The translations under genes and the position numbers were made by a program. Shown piece after piece: positions 38,551-48,017 of a DNA stretch of 64,000 nt (its first letter is position 1; each line of letters begins with the position of its first letter). Origin of the DNA: an uncultured Bacteroidota bacterium (GTDB lineage: Bacteria; Bacteroidota; Bacteroidia; Flavobacteriales; Flavobacteriaceae); the NCBI GenBank assembly GCA_902526165.1, contig CABZKA010000004.1, positions 1 through 64,000 of the forward strand, written 5' to 3'. The notes beneath the pieces were generated by a model that saw nothing but the letters and a program-made list of their open reading frames with translations, made no database searches and was not told the DNA's origin.

Positions 38551-40221
38551 TTAATCTGTTATACAACCTTTTGATGCACTTGATACAAGTTTAGAATATT
38601 TGTACAAAATACCGGATTTATATTTTAAACCAGGTTTTATCCATGCTTTTTTTCTTAATTCAATCTCTTTTTGATCCAATTTCAAATTAATTTCATTTTT
38701 TTCTGCATCGATAATAATAGTGTCACCGTTCTTAATTAATGCTATCATACCTCCCTCAGCAGCCTCTGGTGAAATATGACCAACAACAAATCCATGCGTA
38801 CCACCAGAAAATCTTCCATCTGTAATTAATGCAACATCATTTCCAAGACCAGCACCCATGATTGCAGATGTTGGCTTTAACATTTCGGGCATTCCAGGTC
38901 CGCCTTTTGGTCCCTCAAATCTTATAACAATAACGTCACCTTTCTTAATTTTTCCATCTGAAATTGCTTCATTTGCATCATCTTCACAATCGAAAACTCT
39001 GGCAACTCCTTTAAAAACCAAACCTTCTTTTCCAGTAATTTTTGCCACTGATCCTGCAGAAGCAATATTTCCATAGAGAATCCTAATATGCCCAGATTTT
39101 TTAATCGGTTTATCTAATGGCATTATGATATCTTGATTAGAATCCAATTTTGGTGTCTTTTCAAGATTTTGACCAATTGTTTTACCAGTCACAGTTAAAC
39201 AATCTGTATTTAGCATACCCTCATCCATCATGAACCTTAAAACACAAGGGATACCACCAATGTTGTGTAAATCTTCCATGAGAAATTTTCCACTTGGTTT
39301 TAAATTTCCAAGGAATGGAGTTTCATTTGATATTTTTTGAAAATCATCTATGTTGAAATCAATATTAGCTGTTTTACAAATAGCTAGAATATGTAATACA
39401 GCGTTTGTAGAGCCTCCCAATATGGTAATTAACCTCACTGCATTTTCTATGGACTTTCTAGTAATTATATCACTAGGTTTTATATCATTTCGGATTAAAT
39501 TTAGAATTGAACTGGCAATTTTCTTCTTTTCATTTAATTTATGATCACTTACAGCTGGATTGGATGAATTATAAGGAAGTGACATTCCCATTGCCTCAAT
39601 TGCAGAAGACATGGTATTTGCAGTGTACATACCTCCACAAGCACCAGGACCTGGGCATGCGTTGCTTATTATATTTTCATAATCAATATCAGTAATTTTT
39701 CCTGAAACTTTTTCACCCCAAGCTTCAAAAGCTGATACTACATCAAGTTTTTTACCCTTGTAACAACCTGGAGATATTGTACCGCCATATACTAAAATTG
39801 ATGGTCTATTTAATCTAATCATAGCCATTAATGCTCCAGGCATATTTTTATCACAACCAACAACTGTAATTAAAGAATCATATGACATGCCATTGACAAC
39901 AGATTCAATCGAATCTGCAATTATTTCTCTTGAGGGAAGCGAATACTTCATTCCTTTCGTACCCATAGAAATTCCGTCACTAATTCCAATCGTATTGAAG
40001 ATTAGTGGGACAGCCTTTTTTTTGTCTATTTGATTTTTTATTTGAAAAGACAAGTCATTTAGATGCATATTACATGGATTACCCTCATATCCTGTACTGG
40101 CAATACCTATGAATGGTTTCTCAAAATCTTCTTTTGTTAATCCGATTGCATGAAGCATTGCTTGTGCAGCAGGTTGTGAACCTTTTTTAGTGATTACTTT
40201 ACTGTACTTATTTAGTTCCAT
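38551..40221 (-). CDS. ilvD: Dihydroxy-acid dehydratase
   Basis: A 556-residue iron-sulfur dehydratase forming the 2-oxoacid precursors of valine and isoleucine. The cluster cysteines appear in GNPCNMH near residue 49, [13 protein letters not shown] near 120 and [18 protein letters not shown] near 190. The C-terminal [34 protein letters not shown] (in parts) is characteristic. First gene of ilvDBNC. Its ATG stands only five bases after the U run of a terminator-like hairpin and overlaps the end of a small leader reading frame. Confidence 0.97.
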   Translation of the reverse strand: MELNKYSKVITKKGSQPAAQAMLHAIGLTKEDFEKPFIGIASTGYEGNPCNMHLNDLSFQIKNQIDKKKAVPLIFNTIGISDGISMGTKGMKYSLPSREIIADSIESVVNGMSYDSLITVVGCDKNMPGALMAMIRLNRPSILVYGGTISPGCYKGKKLDVVSAFEAWGEKVSGKITDIDYENIISNACPGPGACGGMYTANTMSSAIEAMGMSLPYNSSNPAVSDHKLNEKKKIASSILNLIRNDIKPSDIITRKSIENAVRLITILGGSTNAVLHILAICKTANIDFNIDDFQKISNETPFLGNLKPSGKFLMEDLHNIGGIPCVLRFMMDEGMLNTDCLTVTGKTIGQNLEKTPKLDSNQDIIMPLDKPIKKSGHIRILYGNIASAGSVAKITGKEGLVFKGVARVFDCEDDANEAISDGKIKKGDVIVIRFEGPKGGPGMPEMLKPTSAIMGAGLGNDVALITDGRFSGGTHGFVVGHISPEAAEGGMIALIKNGDTIIIDAEKNEINLKLDQKEIELRKKAWIKPGLKYKSGILYKYSKLVSSASKGCITD

Positions 40222-40277
40222 TTTCTAAAAAAAAACTCCATATAAATGGAGTATCTAGTAAATATAGTATTTATCAT
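40212..40277 (-). other. Possible ilv leader peptide reading frame (21 codons)
   Basis: A short frame starting MINTIFTRYSIY runs through the hairpin ahead of ilvD and stops two codons inside ilvD in another frame. Three of its first eleven codons are Ile (ATA, ATA, ATT), an amino acid made by the operon. A near-match promoter box (TACTTTTA, 40280-40287) lies two bases before its ATG. Ile is common in such AT-rich sequence, so this is a candidate only. Confidence 0.3.
40227..40252 (-). terminator. Terminator-like hairpin in the ilvD leader (candidate attenuator)
   Basis: On the minus strand a perfect seven-base stem, ACTCCAT with ATGGAGT, closes a four-base loop and is followed at once by eight more T residues, then five bases to the ilvD ATG. 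On the plus strand no T run follows, so the element acts only in the ilvD direction. Position and polarity suggest premature termination control of the operon. Confidence 0.55.
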
Positions 40278-40322
40278 AATAAAAGTAGAAATTATCTTAT
40301 TATATTGATTGATTAATTTTAA

Positions 40323-41723
40323 ATGATGACTAAAATTAAGTTTTGTCAAAATATTTTGAAAAATCAAAAAGAATTTTTTGATTCAAAAAAAACAATTAAT
40401 CCAAAAATAAGAATTGAATCTCTTAAAAAATTAAAAAAAACTATTATAAGATATGAGGATGAAATAGTTAATGCTTTAAAAATGGATTTAGGTAAAAGTT
40501 ATGCAGAAGCTTACATGTCTGAAATTGCAATTATTTATAATGAATTAAATTTTTTTATCAAAAACATAAAAAAATGGACAAATAGAAAAAGAGTATCATC
40601 TTCATTACTTAACTTTTTTTCGTCTGACTACATTGTACCTTGTCCTTATGGTGTTACTTTAAATATTTCTCCTTGGAACTATCCATTTCAACTTTCGATT
40701 TCGCCAATTATTGGGGCTGTGTCTGCTGGAAATACTGTGGTTTTAAAGCCTTCGGAACATTCCTCATACACATCAATGGTTTTAGAAAAAATAATAAACG
40801 ACTCATTTGAACGAGGACATGTCGACATTGTAAGCGGTGGACCAAAAATTGGAAAATATTTATTGAGTCTGAAATGGGATTATATTTTCTTTACGGGAAG
40901 TACCAGTATAGGAAAAATAGTTGCCAAAGAGGCAGCAAAAACATTAACACCCACAACCCTTGAACTAGGTGGGAAAAATCCATGTATTATTGATAAAAAT
41001 GTTTCAATAGAAACAGCATCAAAGAGAATAGTTTTTGGGAAATTCTTAAACTGTGGTCAAACATGTATTGCTCCAAATTTCTTAGCTATTCATAAGGAAG
41101 TGAAAGAATCATTAGTGAATTCAATTATAAAAAATATTAAATCAATTTACAGCAATAATCCAAAAAATAGTCCTTTTTACTCAACTATTATTAATGAGAA
41201 TCATGTAATAAGACTTTCCAAACTCCTTGAAAATAGTAACATTATTTATGGTGGTAGGTTCGAAAAAAAGTTAAAATATTTTGAGCCAACTATTATTGAG
41301 ATCTCCTCCCCTAAAGATAAAATTTTAGATGATGAAATATTCGGACCAATTCTTCCCATAATAACATATAATTCTGATAATGAGCTAAATAAAATATTAG
41401 AAGGTTGTAAAAACCCCCTTGCATTTTATGTATTTACAAACAACATAAAGTATGCAAAAAAATTAATCAATAGCTATTCATTTGGAGGTGGTGCTATTAA
41501 TGATACAATTGGGCAAATTGTAAATAAAAACCTTCCTTTTGGTGGAATTGGTAACTCAGGAATGGGAAAATATCATGGACACGAATCTTTCAAAACTTTT
41601 AGTCATTACAAACCTTATATAATAAAGTCTAATATTTTTGATTTAAATTTTAAATATAAGCTTAGCAAGGATTCAATTATTTTTAAATTGACTAAAAAAC
41701 TAATTAAATATATTTCTGTTTAA
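40323..41723 (+). CDS. Aldehyde dehydrogenase family protein (class 3-like)
   Basis: A 466-residue NAD(P)-dependent aldehyde dehydrogenase. It shows LNISPWNYPFQLSISPIIGAV near residue 117, FFTGSTSIGKIVAKEAAKTLTPTTLELGGKNP (in parts, near 195-222) with the catalytic glutamate, and the nucleophile in NCGQTCIAPN near 247. The length and the LPFGGIGNSGMGKYHGHESFKTFSH ending (in parts) fit the class 3/fatty or coniferyl aldehyde group. The last 25 residues are hydrophobic and basic, so loose membrane binding is possible. Its stop overlaps the nitroreductase start by one base. Substrate unknown. Confidence 0.88.
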   Translation: MMTKIKFCQNILKNQKEFFDSKKTINPKIRIESLKKLKKTIIRYEDEIVNALKMDLGKSYAEAYMSEIAIIYNELNFFIKNIKKWTNRKRVSSSLLNFFSSDYIVPCPYGVTLNISPWNYPFQLSISPIIGAVSAGNTVVLKPSEHSSYTSMVLEKIINDSFERGHVDIVSGGPKIGKYLLSLKWDYIFFTGSTSIGKIVAKEAAKTLTPTTLELGGKNPCIIDKNVSIETASKRIVFGKFLNCGQTCIAPNFLAIHKEVKESLVNSIIKNIKSIYSNNPKNSPFYSTIINENHVIRLSKLLENSNIIYGGRFEKKLKYFEPTIIEISSPKDKILDDEIFGPILPIITYNSDNELNKILEGCKNPLAFYVFTNNIKYAKKLINSYSFGGGAINDTIGQIVNKNLPFGGIGNSGMGKYHGHESFKTFSHYKPYIIKSNIFDLNFKYKLSKDSIIFKLTKKLIKYISV

Positions 41724-42445
41724 TGAAAAAAGAATTTGATAAAATTGTCAGAACTAGAAGATCTGTAAGAAAGTTCAAAAATGTTGACTTAAGTGATGAT
41801 AAGGTTAAGAACTCTATATTACATGCTTCATTAGCCCCAAACAGTAGTAATTTACAGTTATGGGAGTTTTATCATATAACTTCAAAAAAATTAATGACAA
41901 AAATTTCCTCAGCTTGCTTTGATCAACCTGCTGCTCGAACTGCTAGTCAATTTGTTGTAGTAGTTACCAGAAAAGACTTGTGGAATAAAAGAAGGTTATT
42001 TAATTTAAAAAAAATAAAAACGAGAAATTTAAAGCCAAATGATAAACATCTTAAAAACAAAAATATTGCAATTAAATATTACAAGTATTTAATCCCGACA
42101 GTTTACAAAGAGTTCTATGGGATTTTAGGTCTTTTCAGGTATTTAAATGCCATGATAATTGGTTTGTTTCGACCCATTTACAGACAGGTAACAAGATCTG
42201 ACATGAGAGTTGTTGCTCATAAAAGTAGTGCATTAGCTGCCCAAAATTTTATGTTAAGTATGACATCAAATGGATATGACACTTGTCCAATGGAGGGTTT
42301 TGATTCACTTAGAGTTAAGAAAGCTCTATCGCTTCCCAGATCCTCTGAAATTAATATGATAATCAGTTGTGGTATTAGAGATGAAAAGGGAATCTATGGT
42401 GATCAAATCAGAGTGCCATTTGAGGAAATATACTTTAAAAAATAA
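41723..42445 (+). CDS. Nitroreductase family protein
   Basis: A 240-residue flavoprotein of the nitroreductase superfamily. The FMN-binding start RTRRSVRKFKN at residues 11-21, NSSNLQLWEFYHI near 38, SALAAQNFMLSMTSNGYDTCPMEGFD (in parts, near 170-195) and ISCGIRDEKGIYG near 215 are visible. Such proteins reduce nitro groups, quinones or related acceptors with NAD(P)H; the substrate is not clear. The insertion around residues 85-150 (basic, then hydrophobic) is longer than in the smallest members. Coupled to the ALDH gene. Confidence 0.85.
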   Translation: MKKEFDKIVRTRRSVRKFKNVDLSDDKVKNSILHASLAPNSSNLQLWEFYHITSKKLMTKISSACFDQPAARTASQFVVVVTRKDLWNKRRLFNLKKIKTRNLKPNDKHLKNKNIAIKYYKYLIPTVYKEFYGILGLFRYLNAMIIGLFRPIYRQVTRSDMRVVAHKSSALAAQNFMLSMTSNGYDTCPMEGFDSLRVKKALSLPRSSEINMIISCGIRDEKGIYGDQIRVPFEEIYFKK

Positions 42446-42452
42446 GCTTTAA

Positions 42453-44387
42453 TTAATTATTATTTTTAAAATTTTCAAAACCTTCCTTGAGCCAATCTCT
42501 ATATGTTTGAGTATCGGTATATTGAATAGGTGAATTTAAAATATCTAATGAAGGTGATACTAAAACATAATATGGTTGAGAATTAATATTAAAATTTAAA
42601 GTTTGGAAAGCTGACCATTTTTCACCTTCATTTTCTATTAATTTAACATTTCCATTTTTGTCTGTGAGATTTATATTCTCATTATTTAACAATTTTGATC
42701 TGTCATCAACATAAAGGGAAATCAAAATAAACTCTTCATTAATCATGTTGTAAATATCGCTTTTTGACCACGTATTTTCTTCCACCCTTCTGCAATTAGC
42801 ACAAGCCCACCCAGTAAAATCAATGAGCATTGGCTTGTTTGTGTATCTTGATTCCAATAAACCTTTTTCAAAATCTTTAAAACAATTTAAACCAAGTGGA
42901 CATCCGTTGTTGTTTTCATAAATTGTATAGAATGTAGGTGGAAGAAGACCGCTCAACAAGCCTAGCTTATAATTACTTTTTTCCTTAACACCCAAAGATA
43001 AATTAATGGTTGAATAACTAAAAAATCCAATTAGTAGGTATAAAATTATAGATCGCTTAAATCTTAATGAATTGATTAAATAAATTAAGCATGAGACAGA
43101 AATTAAAATCCAAACAATGATAAAGATTTCTCTTTTAAGAAGACCAAGCTCAAGAATTAAATCAGCATTTGATAAAAACTTAAATGCTAATGCTAGCTCA
43201 ACAAAACCTAGAATTACTTTAACTCTACTTAACCATATACCTGATTTAGGTAAAACTTTTAATGAATTCGGTGAAATTGCCAGAAAAGTGAAAGGTAATG
43301 CGAGAGAAACTCCGAAGCCAAGCATTCCGAATGTTAAATCCAAAGCACCAGATTGTGATGTAATACTTCCAACTAAAAGCGAACCCAAGATAGGTCCAGT
43401 ACAAGAAAATGAAACCAAACATAATGTTAATGCCATAAAAAACGTGGAAATTATGCCGGTTGAAACATTTGAAGCGCTATCTATTTTATTTGTCCATGAG
43501 CTTGGTAATGTTATTTCAAACAAACCAAATAGTGAAAGTGCAAATAATATGAAAATTAGAAAGAATATGAAATTCAATAAAGGACTTGTTGAGATCTGAT
43601 TAAAAATTTGAGGGTTAATATTTTCAATAAAGTAGAATGGTAAACTTAAACTTAAATAAATAAAAACAATGAACAAACCATAAATAATGCTAAGAAATTT
43701 TCCTGAACTTCCCTTGGATGAGAAAAAAGAAACAGTTAATGGAATCATAGGGAATACGCAGGGAGTTAAAAGAGCCAAAACTCCACCTAAAAACCCAAGA
43801 ATAAATAAGTTCAGGTAATTATTAGAAATATAACTTGTAGAAATATCTTGACCTGATGAAATTAGTTCCTTATTGTTGAAATTAACAACTAGTTCACTTT
43901 TAACTGAATTATAATCAAAAACTGTTTTGTTCAAATTAGAAACCCCACTGAGGTTAAACATTAAGTCTTGTTCCTGAAAAATACAGACCCGATCATCACA
44001 AACTTGATAGTAAACGGTTTGATTTACCAAATCCTGCTCTTTAGTAGACAACACAATTCTTTGATTAAAGGTAACTTCATCAACGAAGTATGATTGATCT
44101 AAATTAAAGACTGGATCAAACTTTGTAATGGGTTCAGGTTCAATAACTTCAGAATAATTTTTTAAAATCAAAGAATCAGAAAAAATAAACTCAGTTAAAA
44201 TTGCCCCACCCTCTTCATTATACTGAGAATAAAGTCTCCAATTATTTTCAATTTTTGCAGTAGTAATTAAATTATAGGTACTATCATTTATTTTTTCAGA
44301 ATTTGTTATCCATTCAATAGGATTTTGAGCTGAAATTAAATTGAAAAATAAAATAAAAAATATACTTAGATCGAAATTTTTAGACAT
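42453..44387 (-). CDS. DsbD-like thiol:disulfide interchange membrane protein
   Basis: A 644-residue inner-membrane protein passing reducing power to the periplasm. After a signal peptide (MSKNFDLSIFFILFFNLISAQ) comes an N-terminal DsbD-alpha-type domain with the pair CDDRVC near residue 130, then about eight membrane segments from 190 to 460 including FLGGVLALLTPCVFPMIPL and SFSCTGPILGSL, each with a redox Cys. It ends in a thioredoxin-like domain with WACANCRRVEENTW near 530. All three cysteine pairs are present, so it should work. It overlaps tilS by 22 bases. Confidence 0.92.
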   Translation of the reverse strand: MSKNFDLSIFFILFFNLISAQNPIEWITNSEKINDSTYNLITTAKIENNWRLYSQYNEEGGAILTEFIFSDSLILKNYSEVIEPEPITKFDPVFNLDQSYFVDEVTFNQRIVLSTKEQDLVNQTVYYQVCDDRVCIFQEQDLMFNLSGVSNLNKTVFDYNSVKSELVVNFNNKELISSGQDISTSYISNNYLNLFILGFLGGVLALLTPCVFPMIPLTVSFFSSKGSSGKFLSIIYGLFIVFIYLSLSLPFYFIENINPQIFNQISTSPLLNFIFFLIFILFALSLFGLFEITLPSSWTNKIDSASNVSTGIISTFFMALTLCLVSFSCTGPILGSLLVGSITSQSGALDLTFGMLGFGVSLALPFTFLAISPNSLKVLPKSGIWLSRVKVILGFVELALAFKFLSNADLILELGLLKREIFIIVWILISVSCLIYLINSLRFKRSIILYLLIGFFSYSTINLSLGVKEKSNYKLGLLSGLLPPTFYTIYENNNGCPLGLNCFKDFEKGLLESRYTNKPMLIDFTGWACANCRRVEENTWSKSDIYNMINEEFILISLYVDDRSKLLNNENINLTDKNGNVKLIENEGEKWSAFQTLNFNINSQPYYVLVSPSLDILNSPIQYTDTQTYRDWLKEGFENFKNNN

Positions 44388-45622
44388 TTACCTTTTGTTT
44401 TAATAAACCTGTTGTCTGCTCTTTGCCCAATTATCCACAAAATATTATCTCCTTTCAATAGCACCCACTGATTTTTTTTGGCAAAAATCGACATTTTTTT
44501 GTCTTTAAAAAATTTAGATAGCTTCTTTTTCCCCTTCATACCGTATGGATAGAAGGCATCTCCTATCTTCGGTCTTCTTATGGTTAATGGAAGTTTAATA
44601 TCATCATACAAACATACTTCTCTGGAATTCGGTTTTTTTGCTTCATCTGACCTTTCTAATTTTATAACAAATGGGTTTTGATTGATACCCATTTCTAATT
44701 CATATTCATTTGAGTCAAGAATTTCATTTTTCTTAATTAAAAAAAACTCTCTGTTTGAGAGAATTGTGTGGGTATTTGATACAATTTTCTTTCCAGTTTT
44801 TGCAAGTAAAAAATTTAATATTTCCTTCTTGTTATAAAAATTAAAATTTTTCAAATTTTCAATAAAGTATTTCAATGATTTTTCATTTTGTAGGTCCTGC
44901 TTATTAACCTTTTTGTGATCTAATTCATCAATGAATAAATTATCGATTACAAAATTGTTTTTTACAGAGCTTATTGATTCAATAATATCAGAAACTTTTT
45001 CTGTAAAATTTTTATCAATTTTTTCAATTTCAGGAATTAAAATATTTCTTATTCGATTTCTCAGATAATAGTCTTCAGAATTACTAGAGTCAAAACTAAA
45101 TTCAATTTTATTGACTCTTGCGTATGTAATTATATGATCCCTTTTTTCGTTTAAAATAGGTCTTAATATATTTTTATTCAATTCAGGAATGAGTGTTAAA
45201 TTATTTTTTGATGGATTTCTAAACAATCCTATTAGAATATTTTCAACATTATCATCCAAATGGTGAGCTGTAGTAATTAAGTCGTAATTGTATTCAATTA
45301 AAACTTTTTTAAACCAATCGTATCTAATTTTTCTAGCCTCTACTTGTATAGATTTATTTAATTCACCTTTTTGAATTTTTTTAAGGTGCAATTTTAATTT
45401 ATTTGATTTACAGAACTTTCTTACAAATTTTTCATTTTTCAAACTTTCATTTCCTCTCAGAGAATAGTTAACATGGGCAACAGAAATTTTAAAATTATTC
45501 TTCAATAACAAATGAGCAAGTACAGTGCTATCCAAACCACCACTCATGGAAACAAGAATTTTTTTTTCCTTGAACTTTTTTAGTTTTTTTAAAACATTGT
45601 TTTCAAATAAAAAGTGACTCAT
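44366..45622 (-). CDS. tilS: tRNA(Ile)-lysidine synthase
   Basis: A 418-residue N-type ATP-PPi synthetase that modifies C34 of the tRNA reading AUA, converting it from Met to Ile decoding. The PP-loop SMSGGLDSTVLAHLLL is near residue 25 and the following TTAHHLDDNVENILI near 116 and RNRIRNILIPEIEKI near 187 are typical. The C-terminal TilS domain (GDAFYPYGMKGKKKLSKFFKDKK in parts) is present. It overlaps pabB by four bases (ATGA) and dsbD by 22. Confidence 0.94.
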   Translation of the reverse strand: MSHFLFENNVLKKLKKFKEKKILVSMSGGLDSTVLAHLLLKNNFKISVAHVNYSLRGNESLKNEKFVRKFCKSNKLKLHLKKIQKGELNKSIQVEARKIRYDWFKKVLIEYNYDLITTAHHLDDNVENILIGLFRNPSKNNLTLIPELNKNILRPILNEKRDHIITYARVNKIEFSFDSSNSEDYYLRNRIRNILIPEIEKIDKNFTEKVSDIIESISSVKNNFVIDNLFIDELDHKKVNKQDLQNEKSLKYFIENLKNFNFYNKKEILNFLLAKTGKKIVSNTHTILSNREFFLIKKNEILDSNEYELEMGINQNPFVIKLERSDEAKKPNSREVCLYDDIKLPLTIRRPKIGDAFYPYGMKGKKKLSKFFKDKKMSIFAKKNQWVLLKGDNILWIIGQRADNRFIKTKGKCLKISI

Positions 45623-46896
45623 GACAATGATTTTTTTAATGCATCAATTTTTGTTAAACATTCTTCATACTCATCTTTTGGATCAGATTTGAATGTTATT
45701 CCACTCCCTACATTAACTGATATTTTTGAAAGTTTATCATCATAGATAATTGTCCTAATTACGACATTAAAATCAAAATTTTTATTAGGGTCGATGTAGC
45801 CAATTGCACCACTATAAATCCCTCTCGATGTTTCTTCTAATTCATCAATAATTTTCATCGTTCTTATTTTTGGGGCTCCAGTCATACTTCCCATAGGAAA
45901 GGTACTTTTTAAAATTGTTGAAAAAAACATGTCATTTTCAATTTGAGCCTCAATTGTTGAAACCATTTGGTGAATATTTTTGTAGGTGTTAATTTTTGAA
46001 AGTTCTGTTACTTTAACTGATCCCTTTTTGGCAATTCTAGAAAAATCATTTCTAACTAAATCAACTATCATATGGTTTTCGGATTTTTCTTTGATACTAT
46101 TCTTCAATGAGTTAATCAGAAAAACATCTTCGTCGATATTTTTACCTCTTTTTTTAGTTCCTTTAATTGGTTGAGATATAATAGTTTTTTTATTTCTTTT
46201 TATAAATCTTTCTGGGGAAGAAGATAGCACATGAAGATGATGGTCTTTATAGTACACACTCATTGGAGACTCGGTAAGTTTATTAAGTTTTTTAAAAGTA
46301 TTTTCAGGATTAATCTTTGTGTTGTCATTAAAAAAATCAAAACAAAAATTTAGCTCATAGGTATCTCCCATTTTAATTCTTTTTTTAATGTTTTTTATTT
46401 TTTTAATATATTCTTCTTTTGACAACCTGCCCTTTAACTCTACGTTTGGATTACTTTCAATACTATCACAACTTATATGAATTTTATTAATCTCATTCCA
46501 AACATCAAATAATTCTTTTTCATCAAAGTATAATGCTTTAAGTTCAAATCCATCAAAAACCCAAATTATTGATGGTTGAAAAAAAGATAAATTAGGTACA
46601 TCAAAATATTTTAAATTATTTGAGTTAAAACCCTCAATTTCCTCCTTTAAATCATACGAAATAAATCCAAAAATCCAATCATCTACCTGTTTAATATAAT
46701 TATCAAGCTTATCTAATGAATTGTCAAAACTTTTTAACTCACTAATTTTTCCGTAAGAAAAGATAAATTCATAATCATTTTTTTTGCTGTTGGAATCAAG
46801 AAGAATAACATTTTCTTTTGATTTTGAGAAAAACAAAAGTTTATCCTTAAAATCATTAATATTTTCAACTTTAAAAACTTTTTCTTTTCTGTTCAT
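45619..46896 (-). CDS. pabB: Aminodeoxychorismate synthase component I
   Basis: A 425-residue chorismate-utilising enzyme. The active-site motif reads SQPIKGTKKRG with Lys near residue 245; PIKGT is the aminodeoxychorismate synthase signature, whereas anthranilate synthase has PIAGT. Further marks are NHMIVDLVRNDFSRIA near 275 and FPMGSMTGAPKIRTMKIIDELE near 335. So it should form 4-amino-4-deoxychorismate for folate, with a glutaminase subunit encoded elsewhere. The N-terminal domain is short and diverged. Head of the pabB-tilS-dsbD overlap operon. Confidence 0.88.
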   Translation of the reverse strand: MNRKEKVFKVENINDFKDKLLFFSKSKENVILLDSNSKKNDYEFIFSYGKISELKSFDNSLDKLDNYIKQVDDWIFGFISYDLKEEIEGFNSNNLKYFDVPNLSFFQPSIIWVFDGFELKALYFDEKELFDVWNEINKIHISCDSIESNPNVELKGRLSKEEYIKKIKNIKKRIKMGDTYELNFCFDFFNDNTKINPENTFKKLNKLTESPMSVYYKDHHLHVLSSSPERFIKRNKKTIISQPIKGTKKRGKNIDEDVFLINSLKNSIKEKSENHMIVDLVRNDFSRIAKKGSVKVTELSKINTYKNIHQMVSTIEAQIENDMFFSTILKSTFPMGSMTGAPKIRTMKIIDELEETSRGIYSGAIGYIDPNKNFDFNVVIRTIIYDDKLSKISVNVGSGITFKSDPKDEYEECLTKIDALKKSLS

Positions 46897-46934
46897 TATT
46901 GCAATATAAAATTAACATAAAATGAAGATATTGG

Positions 46935-46942
46935 TATATTTG
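46935..46942 (+). promoter_or_regulatory. -7 promoter box (TATATTTG) for argE
   Basis: Exact TAnnTTTG, ten bases before the argE ATG, giving a predicted leader of about five bases. Confidence 0.45.
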
Positions 46943-46952
46943 AAATATCAAA

Positions 46953-48017
46953 ATGAATGTGGAGTCACTTTATCTAGAGTCTGTTGAATTATTAAAAGAA
47001 CTAATATCAACAAAATCATTTTCTTTCCATGAAGAAAAGACTGCTAAATTGTTAGAAAATTGGCTCAATAAAAATTCAATACCTTTTAAAAGACATGTTA
47101 ATAATATCTATTGCTACAATAAATATTACAATAAAGAAAAACCTAATATACTTTTAAATTCGCACCATGATACAGTTGAACCAAACGATTCTTACACTAA
47201 TGATCCTTATGAGCCAATTGTCGATAATGGAAAGGTTTATGGTCTTGGAAGTAATGATGCAGGTGCATCATTAGTTTCTCTTCTTTCTACATTTAAATAT
47301 TTTTATGATTGTGAGAATTTAAATTATAACCTGATTTTTTTAGCTTCAGCAGAGGAAGAAAAATCTGGAAAAAATGGAATAAAAAGCGTTATACCAAAAC
47401 TACCAAAAATTGATTTTGCTATTATAGGAGAGCCAACAAAGATGGAAATTGCCATTGCTGAAAAAGGATTAATTGTATTCGACTTGATAATTGAGGGAAC
47501 ATCTAGCCATGCAGCTCATCCTAATGCAAATAATCCAATTCAAAAAATCAATAAAATAATTGATCAAATTAACGCATTAGATTTTAATAAAGTTTCCAAA
47601 ACTCTAGGAAAAGTTAAAGTAACAATCACTCAAATAAGTGCTGGTAAACAACATAATGTAGTTCCATCTAATGTTAAAATTGTCGTTGATGTAAGGGTTA
47701 ATGATTTATATTCGAATCAAGATGTTTTAAAGATATTTAATGATAATGTAGACTGTAAAATTTTACCCAGAAATCTTGAACTAAATAGTAAATCAATTCA
47801 CAGTCATCATCAAATTAATTATGTTGCTAAAAAGCTAAATATAAATACCTACGGGTCACCAACTCTTTCTGACCAATCAAAGATCAAATGTGACTCTGTT
47901 AAAATCGGACCAGGTGATTCAAAAAGATCACATACCGCTAATGAATTTGTTTTTTTAGATGAAATAAAAAAAGCTATCCCTAAGTATATAAAAATATTAG
48001 AAACTCTAAAAATCTAA
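46953..48017 (+). CDS. argE: M20-family N-acyl-ornithine/N-acyl-citrulline deacylase
   Basis: A 354-residue zinc hydrolase closely like the flavobacterial ArgE proteins. Metal and catalytic motifs are LLNSHHDTVEPN near residue 68, YGLGSNDAGASLVSLL near 95, ASAEEEKSGKNG near 128, IGEPTKMEIAIAEKGL near 154, SSHAAHPNANNP and GPGDSKRSHTANEF near 320. In Bacteroidota, arginine synthesis runs through N-acylated citrulline, so citrulline derivatives are the likelier substrate; this is family knowledge rather than something the sequence proves. Its 3' end overlaps lpd by four bases. Confidence 0.85.
   Translation: MNVESLYLESVELLKELISTKSFSFHEEKTAKLLENWLNKNSIPFKRHVNNIYCYNKYYNKEKPNILLNSHHDTVEPNDSYTNDPYEPIVDNGKVYGLGSNDAGASLVSLLSTFKYFYDCENLNYNLIFLASAEEEKSGKNGIKSVIPKLPKIDFAIIGEPTKMEIAIAEKGLIVFDLIIEGTSSHAAHPNANNPIQKINKIIDQINALDFNKVSKTLGKVKVTITQISAGKQHNVVPSNVKIVVDVRVNDLYSNQDVLKIFNDNVDCKILPRNLELNSKSIHSHHQINYVAKKLNINTYGSPTLSDQSKIKCDSVKIGPGDSKRSHTANEFVFLDEIKKAIPKYIKILETLKI

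Noticed and set aside
43117-43599. 160-codon frame opposite the dsbD-like gene
   Set aside because: It mirrors the membrane segments of the real gene on the other strand and has no family features of its own.
45619-46896. Anthranilate synthase TrpE
   Set aside because: The active-site motif is PIKGT, the aminodeoxychorismate synthase form, not PIAGT, and no trp genes are nearby.
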